Origin: Bacillus spongiae
GTDB taxonomy: Bacteria > Bacillota > Bacilli > Bacillales > Bacillaceae_K
Assembly: GCF_037120725.1 (NCBI RefSeq)
Contig: NZ_JBBAXC010000008.1
Location: 1 to 64,000 of the forward strand
Direction: 5' to 3'
DNA length: 64,000 nt
Below the pieces are notes generated by a model. The model did not search any database. It was not told the origin of the DNA and saw only the letters and a list, made by a program, of their open reading frames with translations. The translations under genes and the position numbers were made by a program. Below, piece by piece: positions 24,882 to 32,790 of this stretch; position 1 is the stretch's first letter, and every line of letters starts with the position of its first letter.

Positions 24882-26291
24882 ATGCTTAAGCAAAATATTG
24901 GTGTCGTTGGCGTCGGTGTGATGGGGAAAAGCTTAGCCTTAAATTTTGAAAGTAGAGGATATTATGTTTCTTTATTTGACTTATCAAAAGATCGAATTCA
25001 AAACATATTATCTGAGAACAAAGGAAAGAATCTTACGGGTACCAATACGATTGAGCAATTTGTTCAATCACTTGAAAAACCTCGTAAGATCCTATTAATG
25101 GTGACAGCAGGAGATATTACGGATAAAGCCATCCAATCACTAGTGCCTCATCTTGAACCAGGTGATATCTTGATTGATGGGGGTAACACTTATTATGAAG
25201 ATACTATTCGTCGCCATAAGGAGCTTGCCTCTAAAGAAATTCATTTTATTGGAGCAGGTATTTCAGGCGGAGAAGAAGGGGCTCTTTATGGGCCAGCGAT
25301 TATGCCAAGTGGTGATAAAGCAGCCTATAATGAAGTTGAACCATTGTTAACAGCAATCTCTGCAAAAGTTAATGGCGATCCATGTAGCACATACATCGGT
25401 CCTGACGGCTCTGGTCATTATGTCAAAATGGTTCACAATGGTATTGAGTATAGTGATATGCAACTAATTTGTGAAGCTTATTATTTAATGAAAAATGTTC
25501 TAGGCTTAAGTGCGCCAGAACTACATGAAATTTTTAAAGAATGGAATAAAGGTGAGCTTGATAGTTATCTAATCGAAATTACAGCAGATATCTTTACGAA
25601 AATCGATGAAGAAACTGGCAAGCCGCTTGTTGACCTCATATTAGATACAGCTGGTCAAAAAGGAACTGGAAAATGGACAAGCATTAGTTCACTTGGGCTC
25701 GGTGTCCCGCTTTCCATTATTACCGAATCTGTATTTGCTCGCTTTATTTCAGCAATGAAAGAAGAACGTGTGAAAGCAAGTAAAGTGCTGAAAGGACCGA
25801 ACACAACTTTTACTGGAGATAAGGAGGAATTTATTGAATTTATAAGACAAGCCTTATATTTAAGTAAAATATGTTCGTATGCTCAAGGATTTGCTCAATT
25901 ACAATCAGCTTCAAACGAGTATAACTGGGATTTAAAACCTGGTGAAATTGCGATGATTTTCAGAGGAGGCTGCATCATTCGTGCTGGTTTCTTAGAAAAC
26001 ATCAAGGTTGCTTACGATCGTAATGTTGATTTAAGTAATTTATTACTTGATCCATACTTTAAAGAAATCGTCGAATCATATCAGCATTCTGCTCGTGAAG
26101 TAGTTGCTACAGCAATCAAGTTGGGTGTGCCTGTTCCAGGGCTTGCAAGTGCGTTAGCATATTATGATAGTTATCGTTCTGAATCGTTACCAGCTAACCT
26201 TTTACAAGCACAGCGTGATTATTTTGGAGCTCATACGTATCAACGTATAGATAAAAAGGGTGTGTTCCATACAAACTGGTTAGAAAAGTAA
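24882..26291 (+). CDS. gntZ: 6-phosphogluconate dehydrogenase, decarboxylating
   Basis: A 469-residue enzyme that oxidises and decarboxylates 6-phosphogluconate to ribulose 5-phosphate. The N-terminal Rossmann domain has [20 protein letters not shown] (G-x-G-x-x-G). The substrate site segment is [20 protein letters not shown], and the catalytic region [19 protein letters not shown] has the lysine and the HNGIEY signature. The all-helical C-terminal domain includes [20 protein letters not shown]. Ribosome site CAGGAGGAG. TATAAT at 24835-24840 is a plausible -10. Divergent from the regulator and gntK, it completes the gluconate shunt into the pentose phosphate pathway. It could instead be the housekeeping gndA; context favours gntZ. 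Confidence 0.9.
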   Translation: MLKQNIGVVGVGVMGKSLALNFESRGYYVSLFDLSKDRIQNILSENKGKNLTGTNTIEQFVQSLEKPRKILLMVTAGDITDKAIQSLVPHLEPGDILIDGGNTYYEDTIRRHKELASKEIHFIGAGISGGEEGALYGPAIMPSGDKAAYNEVEPLLTAISAKVNGDPCSTYIGPDGSGHYVKMVHNGIEYSDMQLICEAYYLMKNVLGLSAPELHEIFKEWNKGELDSYLIEITADIFTKIDEETGKPLVDLILDTAGQKGTGKWTSISSLGLGVPLSIITESVFARFISAMKEERVKASKVLKGPNTTFTGDKEEFIEFIRQALYLSKICSYAQGFAQLQSASNEYNWDLKPGEIAMIFRGGCIIRAGFLENIKVAYDRNVDLSNLLLDPYFKEIVESYQHSAREVVATAIKLGVPVPGLASALAYYDSYRSESLPANLLQAQRDYFGAHTYQRIDKKGVFHTNWLEK

Positions 26292-26313
26292 GAGTAAAGT
26301 GAAAAGAAATATG

Positions 26314-26350
26314 AAAAAACTAGGTGAGGTTACTCTCCCCTAGTTTTTTT
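26314..26350 (+). terminator. Terminator of gntZ
   Basis: AAAAAACTAGG...GAG / CTC..CCTAGTTTTTTT, 23 bases after the stop codon. Confidence 0.8.
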
Positions 26351-26361
26351 GATTAAAAAAG

Positions 26362-26387
26362 GTCTTAATCAAACGTTTGTTTAAGAC
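26362..26387. repeat. Near-perfect 26-bp palindrome
   Basis: GTCTTAATCAAACGTTTGTT then TAAGAC, with one mismatched pair, in the convergent gap between gntZ and the TVP38 gene. It may be a minus-strand terminator or an operator-like site. Confidence 0.45.
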
Positions 26388-26447
26388 AGAATTTGTAAGG
26401 GTCTCCTTGCTGAATAGTTGTTCATGAATAGATACCATTCGAATCTT

Positions 26448-27077
26448 TTATTGTGTGTAGTTCATTTTTGCTTGTTTTTTATAAAGGTGGATAGAAGTAA
26501 ACATGGTAATAATGAAAAAATAAATGCCGTAGATCAAAATAGATGTCCATTGATCTCCTTCAAATACACTCCCAGCAAATGTGAAAGTAATAATGGCTGG
26601 GATTTTTCCTAGTAGCGTTGCAAAGAAAAAAATAGATGGTTTTACCTTACTTAAACCAGAAACAATGTTCACTGCAGGGGAAGGAATAACAGGTATTAAG
26701 CGGGCAAATAAAATTCCGAAGAAAGCATTCTTCTCAAAAAAATGTTCATATTCTTCAACTTTTGGGTATTTTTTCAATGAACCTTGTGCCCAATCGCGGA
26801 ATCCACTACGGGAAAGGTAGAACATAAAGGTTGATCCAATTAGAACCCCTGTTAGTGAAATCAAAGTGCCTCCAATTAATCCGAAAACTGAGCCAATAAT
26901 TCCCGCTAATGCAGGATAAGGTATGATAGGAAAAAAGACGACAAGGGAGACAAAGCAAACACTCACTAAAATAGCCATTAATCCACCTGTATGAATCCAC
27001 TCTAGTAAAGAATCCTTTTGAATAAAAAATAGGATGAGAAGAGTTAGTGTAAGAATAATGGATACAAAAACCTTCAC
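26448..27077 (-). CDS. TVP38/TMEM64-family (DedA-like) membrane protein
   Basis: A 209-residue integral membrane protein with a GTG start behind an excellent site (TGGAGGTGATT). It has five to six membrane segments. The VTT-domain signature is present: FPIIPYPALAGIIGSVFGLI, GGTLISLTGVLIGSTFMFYL, FARLIPVIPSPAVNIVSGLS and LLGKIPAIITFTFAGS. The family includes scramblase- and flippase-like proteins linked to lipid or undecaprenyl phosphate recycling; its exact job here is unknown. It lies downstream of the tasA operon, separated by a terminator. Confidence 0.85.
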   Translation of the reverse strand: MKVFVSIILTLTLLILFFIQKDSLLEWIHTGGLMAILVSVCFVSLVVFFPIIPYPALAGIIGSVFGLIGGTLISLTGVLIGSTFMFYLSRSGFRDWAQGSLKKYPKVEEYEHFFEKNAFFGILFARLIPVIPSPAVNIVSGLSKVKPSIFFFATLLGKIPAIITFTFAGSVFEGDQWTSILIYGIYFFIITMFTSIHLYKKQAKMNYTQ

Positions 27078-27105
27078 GGAATCACCTCCAGTTTGTAGGT
27101 TAAAA

Positions 27106-27133
27106 AAAACCTTGATGAAAGCATCAAGGTTTT
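27106..27133 (-). terminator. Terminator of the tasA operon
   Basis: Perfect 12-bp stem AAAACCTTGATG / CATCAAGGTTTT with a 4-base loop; the T run follows on the minus strand. It starts 15 bases after the stop of the last operon gene. Confidence 0.82.
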
Positions 27134-27147
27134 GAACAGCATAAATC

Positions 27148-27756
27148 TTATATATTGAGCTTCCCTTTATTTTGATATAAATACAACACTAAGCCTCCAC
27201 TTAATAATACCATACCTAATAAAAGTATACTCATTGTATTTGTAGCAGTATCGGGTAGCATAGAGATGTCAAGAGGAAGAAGACTCTCGGAGGGTTCGTC
27301 AACATAAAACAAAAATTCGACTTCAACCTCTAACCCTTGAAATTCATTTCCTAGATAGGATGGGAAATCAATCTTAAAAGTGATCTCTTCATCTGCTGAT
27401 TTTAGTAAATTTCTCAACGGAAACCCTTCAAAATGAGAGAGGTTTCCACTGTATAGTTCCTTTTTTTCGTCAGAAATAACTATTTGTAATTCGTTATACA
27501 ATTCTTTTGAACCAGCGTTTCTTTTTGTAGACATGGAATAATTAAAATCTTGTTTTCCATTATTGTGAATAGTTATCGTTCTTGTCGCCCAATCTCCAGG
27601 TTTCATATTAGTTATGTTAAAAAGTATGTTAGTGGGAGAGGATGCAATGTCTATTTCTTTTATTTGCTGATTTGGAAACGCTTTGACCGATCCATTTGAA
27701 AAAAGACAGAGAAAAACAACACTAATTAAAATAAAGAATGAATATCTTCCTTTCAT
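27148..27756 (-). CDS. TasA-domain protein with LPDTA wall-sorting signal
   Basis: A 202-residue exported protein. The frame is open to 27798, but ATG 27756 follows AAGGATG and begins a signal peptide (MKGRYSFFILISVVFLCLFS). Residues about 40-165 resemble the TasA/camelysin core: NILFNITNMKPGDWATRTIT, IHNNGKQDFNY parallels TIIDVTNIKPGDTMLRSFDL, MNDGSLDIAS of the fibre protein encoded three genes upstream. The end is a classic wall-sorting signal with an LPDTA motif, the hydrophobic stretch SILLLGMVLLSGGLVLYLY and basic NKGK. Class D sortases recognise LPNTA-type motifs, and such a sortase is encoded nearby. I infer a covalently wall-attached anchor or cap for TasA fibres. Confidence 0.78.
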   Translation of the reverse strand: MKGRYSFFILISVVFLCLFSNGSVKAFPNQQIKEIDIASSPTNILFNITNMKPGDWATRTITIHNNGKQDFNYSMSTKRNAGSKELYNELQIVISDEKKELYSGNLSHFEGFPLRNLLKSADEEITFKIDFPSYLGNEFQGLEVEVEFLFYVDEPSESLLPLDISMLPDTATNTMSILLLGMVLLSGGLVLYLYQNKGKLNI

Positions 27757-27787
27757 TACATGCACATCCTTATCAGATTCCACAAGA

Positions 27788-28366
27788 TCATAAGGCATTG
27801 TTTTTTTGGGGCTTTTCTTCTTTTGTTGTTAAGTCAATTTGTGAGAGTGTCCGCCATATGGAAACGACAGAGTAAAGTAATAATAATATTCCAGGGATGA
27901 TGAGTAGAAAGGCACCATTTTTTGAGTTGATGGAGCTCATTAAATAACCGACATAAGGTACGGTAATTCCTGTATATTCTGCAACGATATTATTAGAAGG
28001 GACAAGGTCTAAATCCTCTGTTTTATTATTATCCCCTTTTGTTCGATACATGACTTGATCGTTTTGTTTAACTACCTCCACAATTCTGTGGGTAACAAGC
28101 ATGTCCTGTTCTTTCTTAAACGTGATGATGTCCCCGTCATGAAAGCGAGTTAAGTCTCCACCAGGTTTTACGGCAATAATTGAACCTGTTTTAATATCTG
28201 GTTCCATCGAACCAGAAAGAACAGTTTTGATTTGATAACCAAATATTTGCGGTTCTCCGCCTGATAATTTGGAAGAGACGGCGACAAATATCAGAGTGAT
28301 AAATACGATAAATAGTATAGTGGTGATACTTGCACTAATAATTTTTTTAAAATAGTTGAACACCAT
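27788..28366 (-). CDS. sipW: ER-type signal peptidase I
   Basis: A 192-residue membrane peptidase of the SipW type, using a Ser-His rather than Ser-Lys catalytic pair. The N-terminal membrane helix is at about residues 12-32. The serine motif is VLSGSMEPDIKTGSIIAVKP, the histidine motif is MLVTHRIVEVV, and the Asp region is YRTKGDNNKTEDLDLVP. A second hydrophobic segment lies near the C-terminus (GAFLLIIPGILLLLYSVVSI). In B. subtilis SipW processes TasA and TapA. Here it sits between tapA-like and the LPDTA gene, two bases after the tapA stop codon, and probably processes all three exported products of the operon. Confidence 0.92.
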   Translation of the reverse strand: MVFNYFKKIISASITTILFIVFITLIFVAVSSKLSGGEPQIFGYQIKTVLSGSMEPDIKTGSIIAVKPGGDLTRFHDGDIITFKKEQDMLVTHRIVEVVKQNDQVMYRTKGDNNKTEDLDLVPSNNIVAEYTGITVPYVGYLMSSINSKNGAFLLIIPGILLLLYSVVSIWRTLSQIDLTTKEEKPQKNNAL

Positions 28367-28368
28367 GT

Positions 28369-29220
28369 TTATTCTCCTTCCAGTGTGGGTGTCTGTTCGG
28401 GATGGTTTAATTCTTCATTAGAAGCTCTCGTTTCTTGTTTTTCACTTATAATAGAAGGGTTTTGTTGATCATTAGTAGTAGCAGTAGTGGTTTCAGCATT
28501 ATTATTACTTTCTTCATTAGTCATTTCGGATTTTTGTTCGGGTTCACTAGTATAAAAATTCTGATTTTCCTCTAGTTGATTTTCTGATTCAACTGATTGA
28601 TCGTTTTGTGCTTCTGCTTCATAGCTTTGTAATGGATGTGCTGTTTTATCTGAATCCTTGCATATAACCGTTATGGTTGAACTCCATAAATCATGCCTAG
28701 TATTCTCTTTATTCCCATGACCAGGTCGTTGAAGGGCTCTGAATTTGTAATGACCAGGATCACTAATTTCTTGAGTTAAGGTAGTCTTTTGTTCGGATGT
28801 GATAGGTGGAATAGTGCCACTAGCAATTTTTATTCCTTTTTTAGGGTTTCCTTTTTTTGTATAATACACTTCGTATTCAGAAGGCCCCTCCATATCACTT
28901 CCACCATTTTTGATTGTTGCTGAAATGTTTCCAGAAGTGCACAGTTCGATTACAATCTCTTGATTGTCAGGCTTATCTTCGGTAGAGGATGTAAATACTA
29001 ATGAACTTTTATCCCATTGCGAAGAAATAACCTCCCATGTTCCGGCTTTAATGGAACCAATTGTTTGTTCATAATCATTAAAATAGGCGTTCGTTGATGA
29101 AACTAAGTATGAAGTAGTAAGGAAAGATAGATATAAAATAGCCATAAGTTTAATGGAGACCTTTTGCTTCCAAGACATGTATTTATATGTTTTTTTTCCT
29201 GAATGGCGTATAGTAACCAC
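28369..29220 (-). CDS. tapA: TapA-like amyloid fibre assembly protein
   Basis: A 283-residue exported protein with the architecture of TapA. It has an N-terminal membrane/signal segment (KLMAILYLSFLTTSYLVSST, then NAYFND), a folded domain with two cysteines (VIELCTSGN and TVICKDSD), and a conserved end block GHYKFRALQRPGHGNK. From about residue 195 a long acidic, low-complexity E/N/Q/T-rich tail follows. In B. subtilis TapA nucleates and anchors TasA fibres. Overall identity looks low, so the call rests on architecture and on position between tasA and sipW. The start is uncertain: the GTG at 29220 lies too close to AAAAGGAA, and ATG at residue 15 is an alternative. Confidence 0.72.
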   Translation of the reverse strand: MVTIRHSGKKTYKYMSWKQKVSIKLMAILYLSFLTTSYLVSSTNAYFNDYEQTIGSIKAGTWEVISSQWDKSSLVFTSSTEDKPDNQEIVIELCTSGNISATIKNGGSDMEGPSEYEVYYTKKGNPKKGIKIASGTIPPITSEQKTTLTQEISDPGHYKFRALQRPGHGNKENTRHDLWSSTITVICKDSDKTAHPLQSYEAEAQNDQSVESENQLEENQNFYTSEPEQKSEMTNEESNNNAETTTATTNDQQNPSIISEKQETRASNEELNHPEQTPTLEGE

Positions 29221-29242
29221 TTCCTTTTCTTAATCTATAAAA

Positions 29243-29332
29243 TTAACTTTGTTCAAATAATAAAAAATTTTGTATTATCTGAACAAAGTTAACAGGAATG
29301 TAATAGAAAGGTGGGCTCCACCTTTCTATTAC
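29243..29332 (-). other. Two hairpins between tasA and tapA
   Basis: 29300-29332 is a perfect 15-bp stem (GTAATAGAAAGGTGG / CCACCTTTCTATTAC, 3-base loop). 29243-29292 is a long stem (TTAACTTTGTTCA / TGAACAAAGTTAA plus AATAATA / TATTAT). Neither has a strong T run, so they fit partial termination or mRNA 3'-end protection that lowers tapA-sipW output relative to tasA. Confidence 0.6.
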
Positions 29333-29342
29333 GTATGATAGT

Positions 29343-29936
29343 TTATTTTGCTTCCCCTTCACCTTGCATCGCTTCAAATGTCCACTTAAGTTCTAAAGAG
29401 TCACCTTGGAACTCATTTTGGTCTTCATTATTTTCTACAAATTCAAATTGAACCCAGAATTTATCAGATGTACCAGCTGCGAGATTTCCTCCTCTTTCAT
29501 GGAACCATGGGGTAAAGATGTTTCCTTTAATGACATCAGGGCTCATGGACTTAAGTTCTGAAAGTGTTGTAGAGAAAACGGGTACATCATGTTTATCAGC
29601 ATTTACAAGGAAGTTTACACGGATGTGATCTCCGAAATCATTCACATTATCCCCTTTAGCATCTATTACTGTGTAATCTGTTAATAAGTCAATTGAAGCA
29701 ATGTCTAAACTTCCATCATTCATTAAATCGAAGCTACGAAGCATTGTGTCTCCTGGTTTAATATTTGTAACATCAATGATTGTAGTTGGAGCCGCATTTA
29801 GATCTAAAGTACCGGCAGCAAAAGTAGAGTTTGTTTCGACGCTATCACTAAAGTATGCATATGTACCTCCACCAATTAGTGATAAACCTAATGCTGCTGA
29901 TGCCACACCTAAACCTAATTTTTTCTTAATTCCCAT
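29343..29936 (-). CDS. tasA: TasA/CalY-type biofilm fibre protein (camelysin family)
   Basis: A 197-residue exported protein with ribosome site AGGAGGAATTC. The signal peptide is MGIKKKLGLGVASAALGLSL, IGGGTYA, followed by YFSDSVETNSTFAAGTLDLN, the diagnostic camelysin/TasA start cleaved by SipW. The mature beta-sandwich includes VTNIKPGDTMLRSFDLMNDG, FGDHIRVNFLVNADKH and SDKFWVQFEFVENNEDQNEF. The length is nearer the B. cereus CalY/TasA type than the B. subtilis type. It is the first gene of the operon, giving the order tasA-tapA-sipW-anchor. It is probably under SinR-type repression through boxes at 29988-30003. M73 family peptidase activity is doubtful for this group. Confidence 0.9.
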   Translation of the reverse strand: MGIKKKLGLGVASAALGLSLIGGGTYAYFSDSVETNSTFAAGTLDLNAAPTTIIDVTNIKPGDTMLRSFDLMNDGSLDIASIDLLTDYTVIDAKGDNVNDFGDHIRVNFLVNADKHDVPVFSTTLSELKSMSPDVIKGNIFTPWFHERGGNLAAGTSDKFWVQFEFVENNEDQNEFQGDSLELKWTFEAMQGEGEAK

Positions 29937-29987
29937 TTCGAATTCCTCCTAATAATACCATTTTTTGTCTAATATAGAGAATTTTTC

Positions 29988-30003
29988 GTTCTCTATAAAG
30001 AAC
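29988..30003. promoter_or_regulatory. SinR-type operator (inverted pair) upstream of tasA
   Basis: GTTCTCT, two bases, AAAGAAC. Both halves match the SinR box GTTCTYT in opposite orientation, about 50-65 bases before the tasA start. Confidence 0.55.
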
Positions 30004-30316
30004 TTACAATTGAAGTATATGAGATTTGACCTATTTTGAAAATGCTCAAATATAGGCAGAATTTCGCTAAAACGAACAAAAATCGTATTAATTCTCCTGA
30101 ATTCTTTCATTTTCTTACTATTTTTTATTATTTTTTTTAGAAAAACAACATTATTGAGAACAAAAAGGTTTGAGAAGAATAGGTCATTATGAGTATTTTA
30201 TAAAGGGTATTAAGTATTGTGATATTGCTTTATACGCTCTGTTACAGACAGAAAATAGGTAATTTTATTTATCTTCCAGTAGATTCTTATCTTATCCTCA
30301 TGTAAAATACAATTAT

Positions 30317-30332
30317 GTTCTTTATTAAGAAC
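30317..30332. promoter_or_regulatory. SinR-type operator candidate upstream of the sortase
   Basis: GTTCTTT, three bases, AAGAAC. One half matches GTTCTYT exactly and the other in six of seven positions. It is 140-155 bases before the sortase start. Confidence 0.45.
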
Positions 30333-30471
30333 GAAAAATAGGATGGTGCGACTGTAGATCAATCGATGTAATAGGTAATAACGATTATATTCTTCTCCTT
30401 AATGGTTGAAACCAAAGGAAGATAAATAGATGAACGGAAATAAATTCTAGTTTGAAGTGGGAGGTAGCGTA

Positions 30472-31077
30472 ATGAGAACGAAATGGTTAAAGGTCATAAG
30501 TTATGGTTTAATACTGTTTGGGATAGCTATTATTTTATTTTCACTTTTCCGAATATTCGAACAAAAAAATTCCGTACAAGAGTCACTAAAAGTTGCCAAA
30601 GCCGCAATAGTCAATGACTCAAGCATACAAAGAGAAGAAGGGGAAACCTTAAATTCACCAGCTCAATATAATTTCAAACAAGGAGATATTATAGGATTAT
30701 TGCAAATTCCTAAGTTAGAAAGGGAACTACCCATTATTGAGGGAGTAGATGGAGAGGAGTTAAAACGTGGTGTAGGCCATTATGCTGGGACAATGTTACC
30801 GAATCAATCTAACCAAATATTTTTGGCGGGACATAGAGATACTGCTTTTCGAGACATGGGGGATTTAGAGAGAGGAGACCTCCTCACCATTGTGTTGTCA
30901 ACAGAAGCGTTTACCTATAAAATTTTTGATATGTATATTGTGAACAAGTATGATGTTTCTGTTATACGATCAACAAGTCCAAGGGAGATTCTTACTTTAT
31001 CCACATGTTATCCCTTCACTGCTATTGGTTCCTCTGAAGAACGGTACATTATTGAAGCGGAACGAGTGTTAGAATAA
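30472..31077 (+). CDS. Class D-type sortase
   Basis: A 201-residue membrane-anchored transpeptidase. GTG 30457 is inside the ribosome site, so ATG 30472 behind GGGAGG is chosen. The N-terminal helix is at about residues 6-25 (WLKVISYGLILFGIAIILFS). The catalytic residues are His in IFLAGHRDTAFRDM, Cys in EILTLSTCYPFTAIGS and Arg in SSEERYIIEAERV. The T-L-S-T-C-Y-P-F pattern fits class D sortases, which use LPNTA-like signals. It is divergent from the tasA operon, whose last gene ends in an LPDTA sorting signal, making a likely enzyme-substrate pair. Confidence 0.85.
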   Translation: MRTKWLKVISYGLILFGIAIILFSLFRIFEQKNSVQESLKVAKAAIVNDSSIQREEGETLNSPAQYNFKQGDIIGLLQIPKLERELPIIEGVDGEELKRGVGHYAGTMLPNQSNQIFLAGHRDTAFRDMGDLERGDLLTIVLSTEAFTYKIFDMYIVNKYDVSVIRSTSPREILTLSTCYPFTAIGSSEERYIIEAERVLE

Positions 31078-31298
31078 ATAATACAGGATGTTCTATTGAC
31101 TTAAATAAATACTATTAACGAAAAGCGTAAACATACGTTAATGGTAGTAAATTGAAGCGAACGGTGTAGATGTTGAAAATGACTATGATGAGTAAATGTT
31201 TTATTTAAGGAGATAGGAGCATTGATTCGGTTTGTTTCTTATTAGGCTAATAGATCATTAATCGTTAGGTGGACAATAATATGAAATGAGGGGTAAAG

Positions 31299-31688
31299 GT
31301 GAAGAAGGAAGTTATCAATTCAGAAGAGTATTTTAGTGAAAAGAAGTTTTGGACAAAGCTAAAAAGGTATAGCAAGAAAGCAGGAGCATCTGTTGTATAT
31401 GCGGCCTTGCTTTTATACTACACATTGCAAAAGCCGGAGGTTCCTAAAAAGGTAAAAGCAACGATTATTGCTGCGCTAGGTTACTTCATTTTACCAACGG
31501 ACTTAATTCCTGACTTGTTAATAGGAATAGGCTATACAGATGACCTTGGCGCACTTAGTGTAGCTCTCGTTCAAGTAGCAATATATATGGATGATGAAGT
31601 AAAGGGAAAAGCAAAAATAAAGCTGGAAGAGTGGTTTGGAAGAGGTGTAGATACATCTCAAGTTGACAAAAAAATAGAGCATGAATAA
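31299..31688 (+). CDS. YkvA-like DUF1232 protein
   Basis: A 129-residue protein with a GTG start behind GAGGGG. The DUF1232 core is at about residues 35-90: GASVVYAALLLYYTLQKPEV and AALGYFILPTDLIPDLLIGI, then GYTDDLGAL. The signature P-x-D-L-I-P-D is complete. It has one or two hydrophobic segments, so membrane association is likely. The family is widespread, with no settled function. It stands alone. Confidence 0.8.
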   Translation: MKKEVINSEEYFSEKKFWTKLKRYSKKAGASVVYAALLLYYTLQKPEVPKKVKATIIAALGYFILPTDLIPDLLIGIGYTDDLGALSVALVQVAIYMDDEVKGKAKIKLEEWFGRGVDTSQVDKKIEHE

Positions 31689-32391
31689 TAACGTTCGGTG
31701 ACATGCTAGGAATTATTTTCACGTATTTCTATAGAAATTGATTATTCAGCAGGAGAAGAACGTTAATACTATATAAATTGTTTTTCGATTGAAGGGTTAT
31801 TATATTAATCGTTGCTCACACTAAAGACCATTAGAAAATATAAAGTCGGTTTATTCTAGACACTACCCTTTGGCAAATGGCTAAAATTCAGAGTGCATTT
31901 CTGTTAAACAGGTGTAGCTGTTGATTGAATAACCGGTTGAAGAGCATCTATACCATCTTAATGTATGCATACTTTAATTTAATTAGTATAAACTCAAATG
32001 GATGGACTGATAGAGGGATAATAGGAAAAGCGATGACAGGGCATCGCTTTTTGTCTGTTTAAATGGGTTAGTTGCAATAATAAAGAGTTCAGGTAAAAAA
32101 ATGAAGTAAAACCAATTGTTAACTGGGTGTAAATCCCATATTGATGGTATGTAAATGAAATGGTAAGATAGATATAGAGCATACGTGATATAAAATTAGA
32201 TTATGTCGAACTATTGATAAATGTGTAAGATTTTTCGGTAATACGTAACTATTTAGTTTGAAAAGGTAGATTAATAACTTTATAATATATTAAGGTTTAT
32301 GTTCGTGATAAATTTTACAAAAACCTAATAGGTTAATTGATAATAAAATCATAATGACAAAATAATAGATCAAACATATGGGAGTGATACG
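31689..32391. other. Intergenic region before the teichoic acid genes
   Basis: No gene is seen. A clear terminator lies at 32026-32051. The last 200 bases are very AT-rich and must hold the tagD promoter; no single -35/-10 pair stands out. Confidence 0.5.
32026..32051 (+). terminator. Rho-independent terminator
   Basis: Perfect 10-bp stem AAAAGCGATG / CATCGCTTTT with a 6-base loop and T tail, 340 bases after the DUF1232 gene. Confidence 0.7.
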
Positions 32392-32790
32392 ATGAAGAAA
32401 ATACTAACATACGGAACATATGATTTACTACATTGGGGTCATATTAATATTTTAAAACGTGCTAAAGAACTTGGTGACCATTTAACAGTTGCCGTTTCAA
32501 CAGATGAATTTAATGAATTGAAAAATAAAAAAGCCTACCACAGCTTTGAAAATCGTAAGATGATCTTAGAGTCAATTCGATTTGTGGATGAAGTGATTCC
32601 AGAAAATCATTGGGAACAGAAAGTACAAGATGTTATTGACAACGATATTGATATTTTTGTTATGGGAGACGATTGGAAAGGTCAGTTTGATTTCCTTAAA
32701 GAACATTGTGAAGTGATTTATTTACCAAGAACGGTTGGAATTTCTACTACACAAATCAAAAAGGATTTATTAAAAGTTAATAATGCTTAG
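32392..32790 (+). CDS. tagD: Glycerol-3-phosphate cytidylyltransferase
   Basis: A 132-residue nucleotidyltransferase that makes CDP-glycerol from CTP and glycerol 3-phosphate, the activated unit of wall teichoic acid. The N-terminal YGTYDLLHWGHINILKRAKE contains the H-x-G-H motif. RTVGISTTQIKKDL carries the R-T-x-G-I-S-T-T motif. Length equals that of the family. Ribosome site GGGAG. It overlaps the next gene, tagB, by eight bases, so the two are translationally coupled. Confidence 0.95.
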   Translation: MKKILTYGTYDLLHWGHINILKRAKELGDHLTVAVSTDEFNELKNKKAYHSFENRKMILESIRFVDEVIPENHWEQKVQDVIDNDIDIFVMGDDWKGQFDFLKEHCEVIYLPRTVGISTTQIKKDLLKVNNA

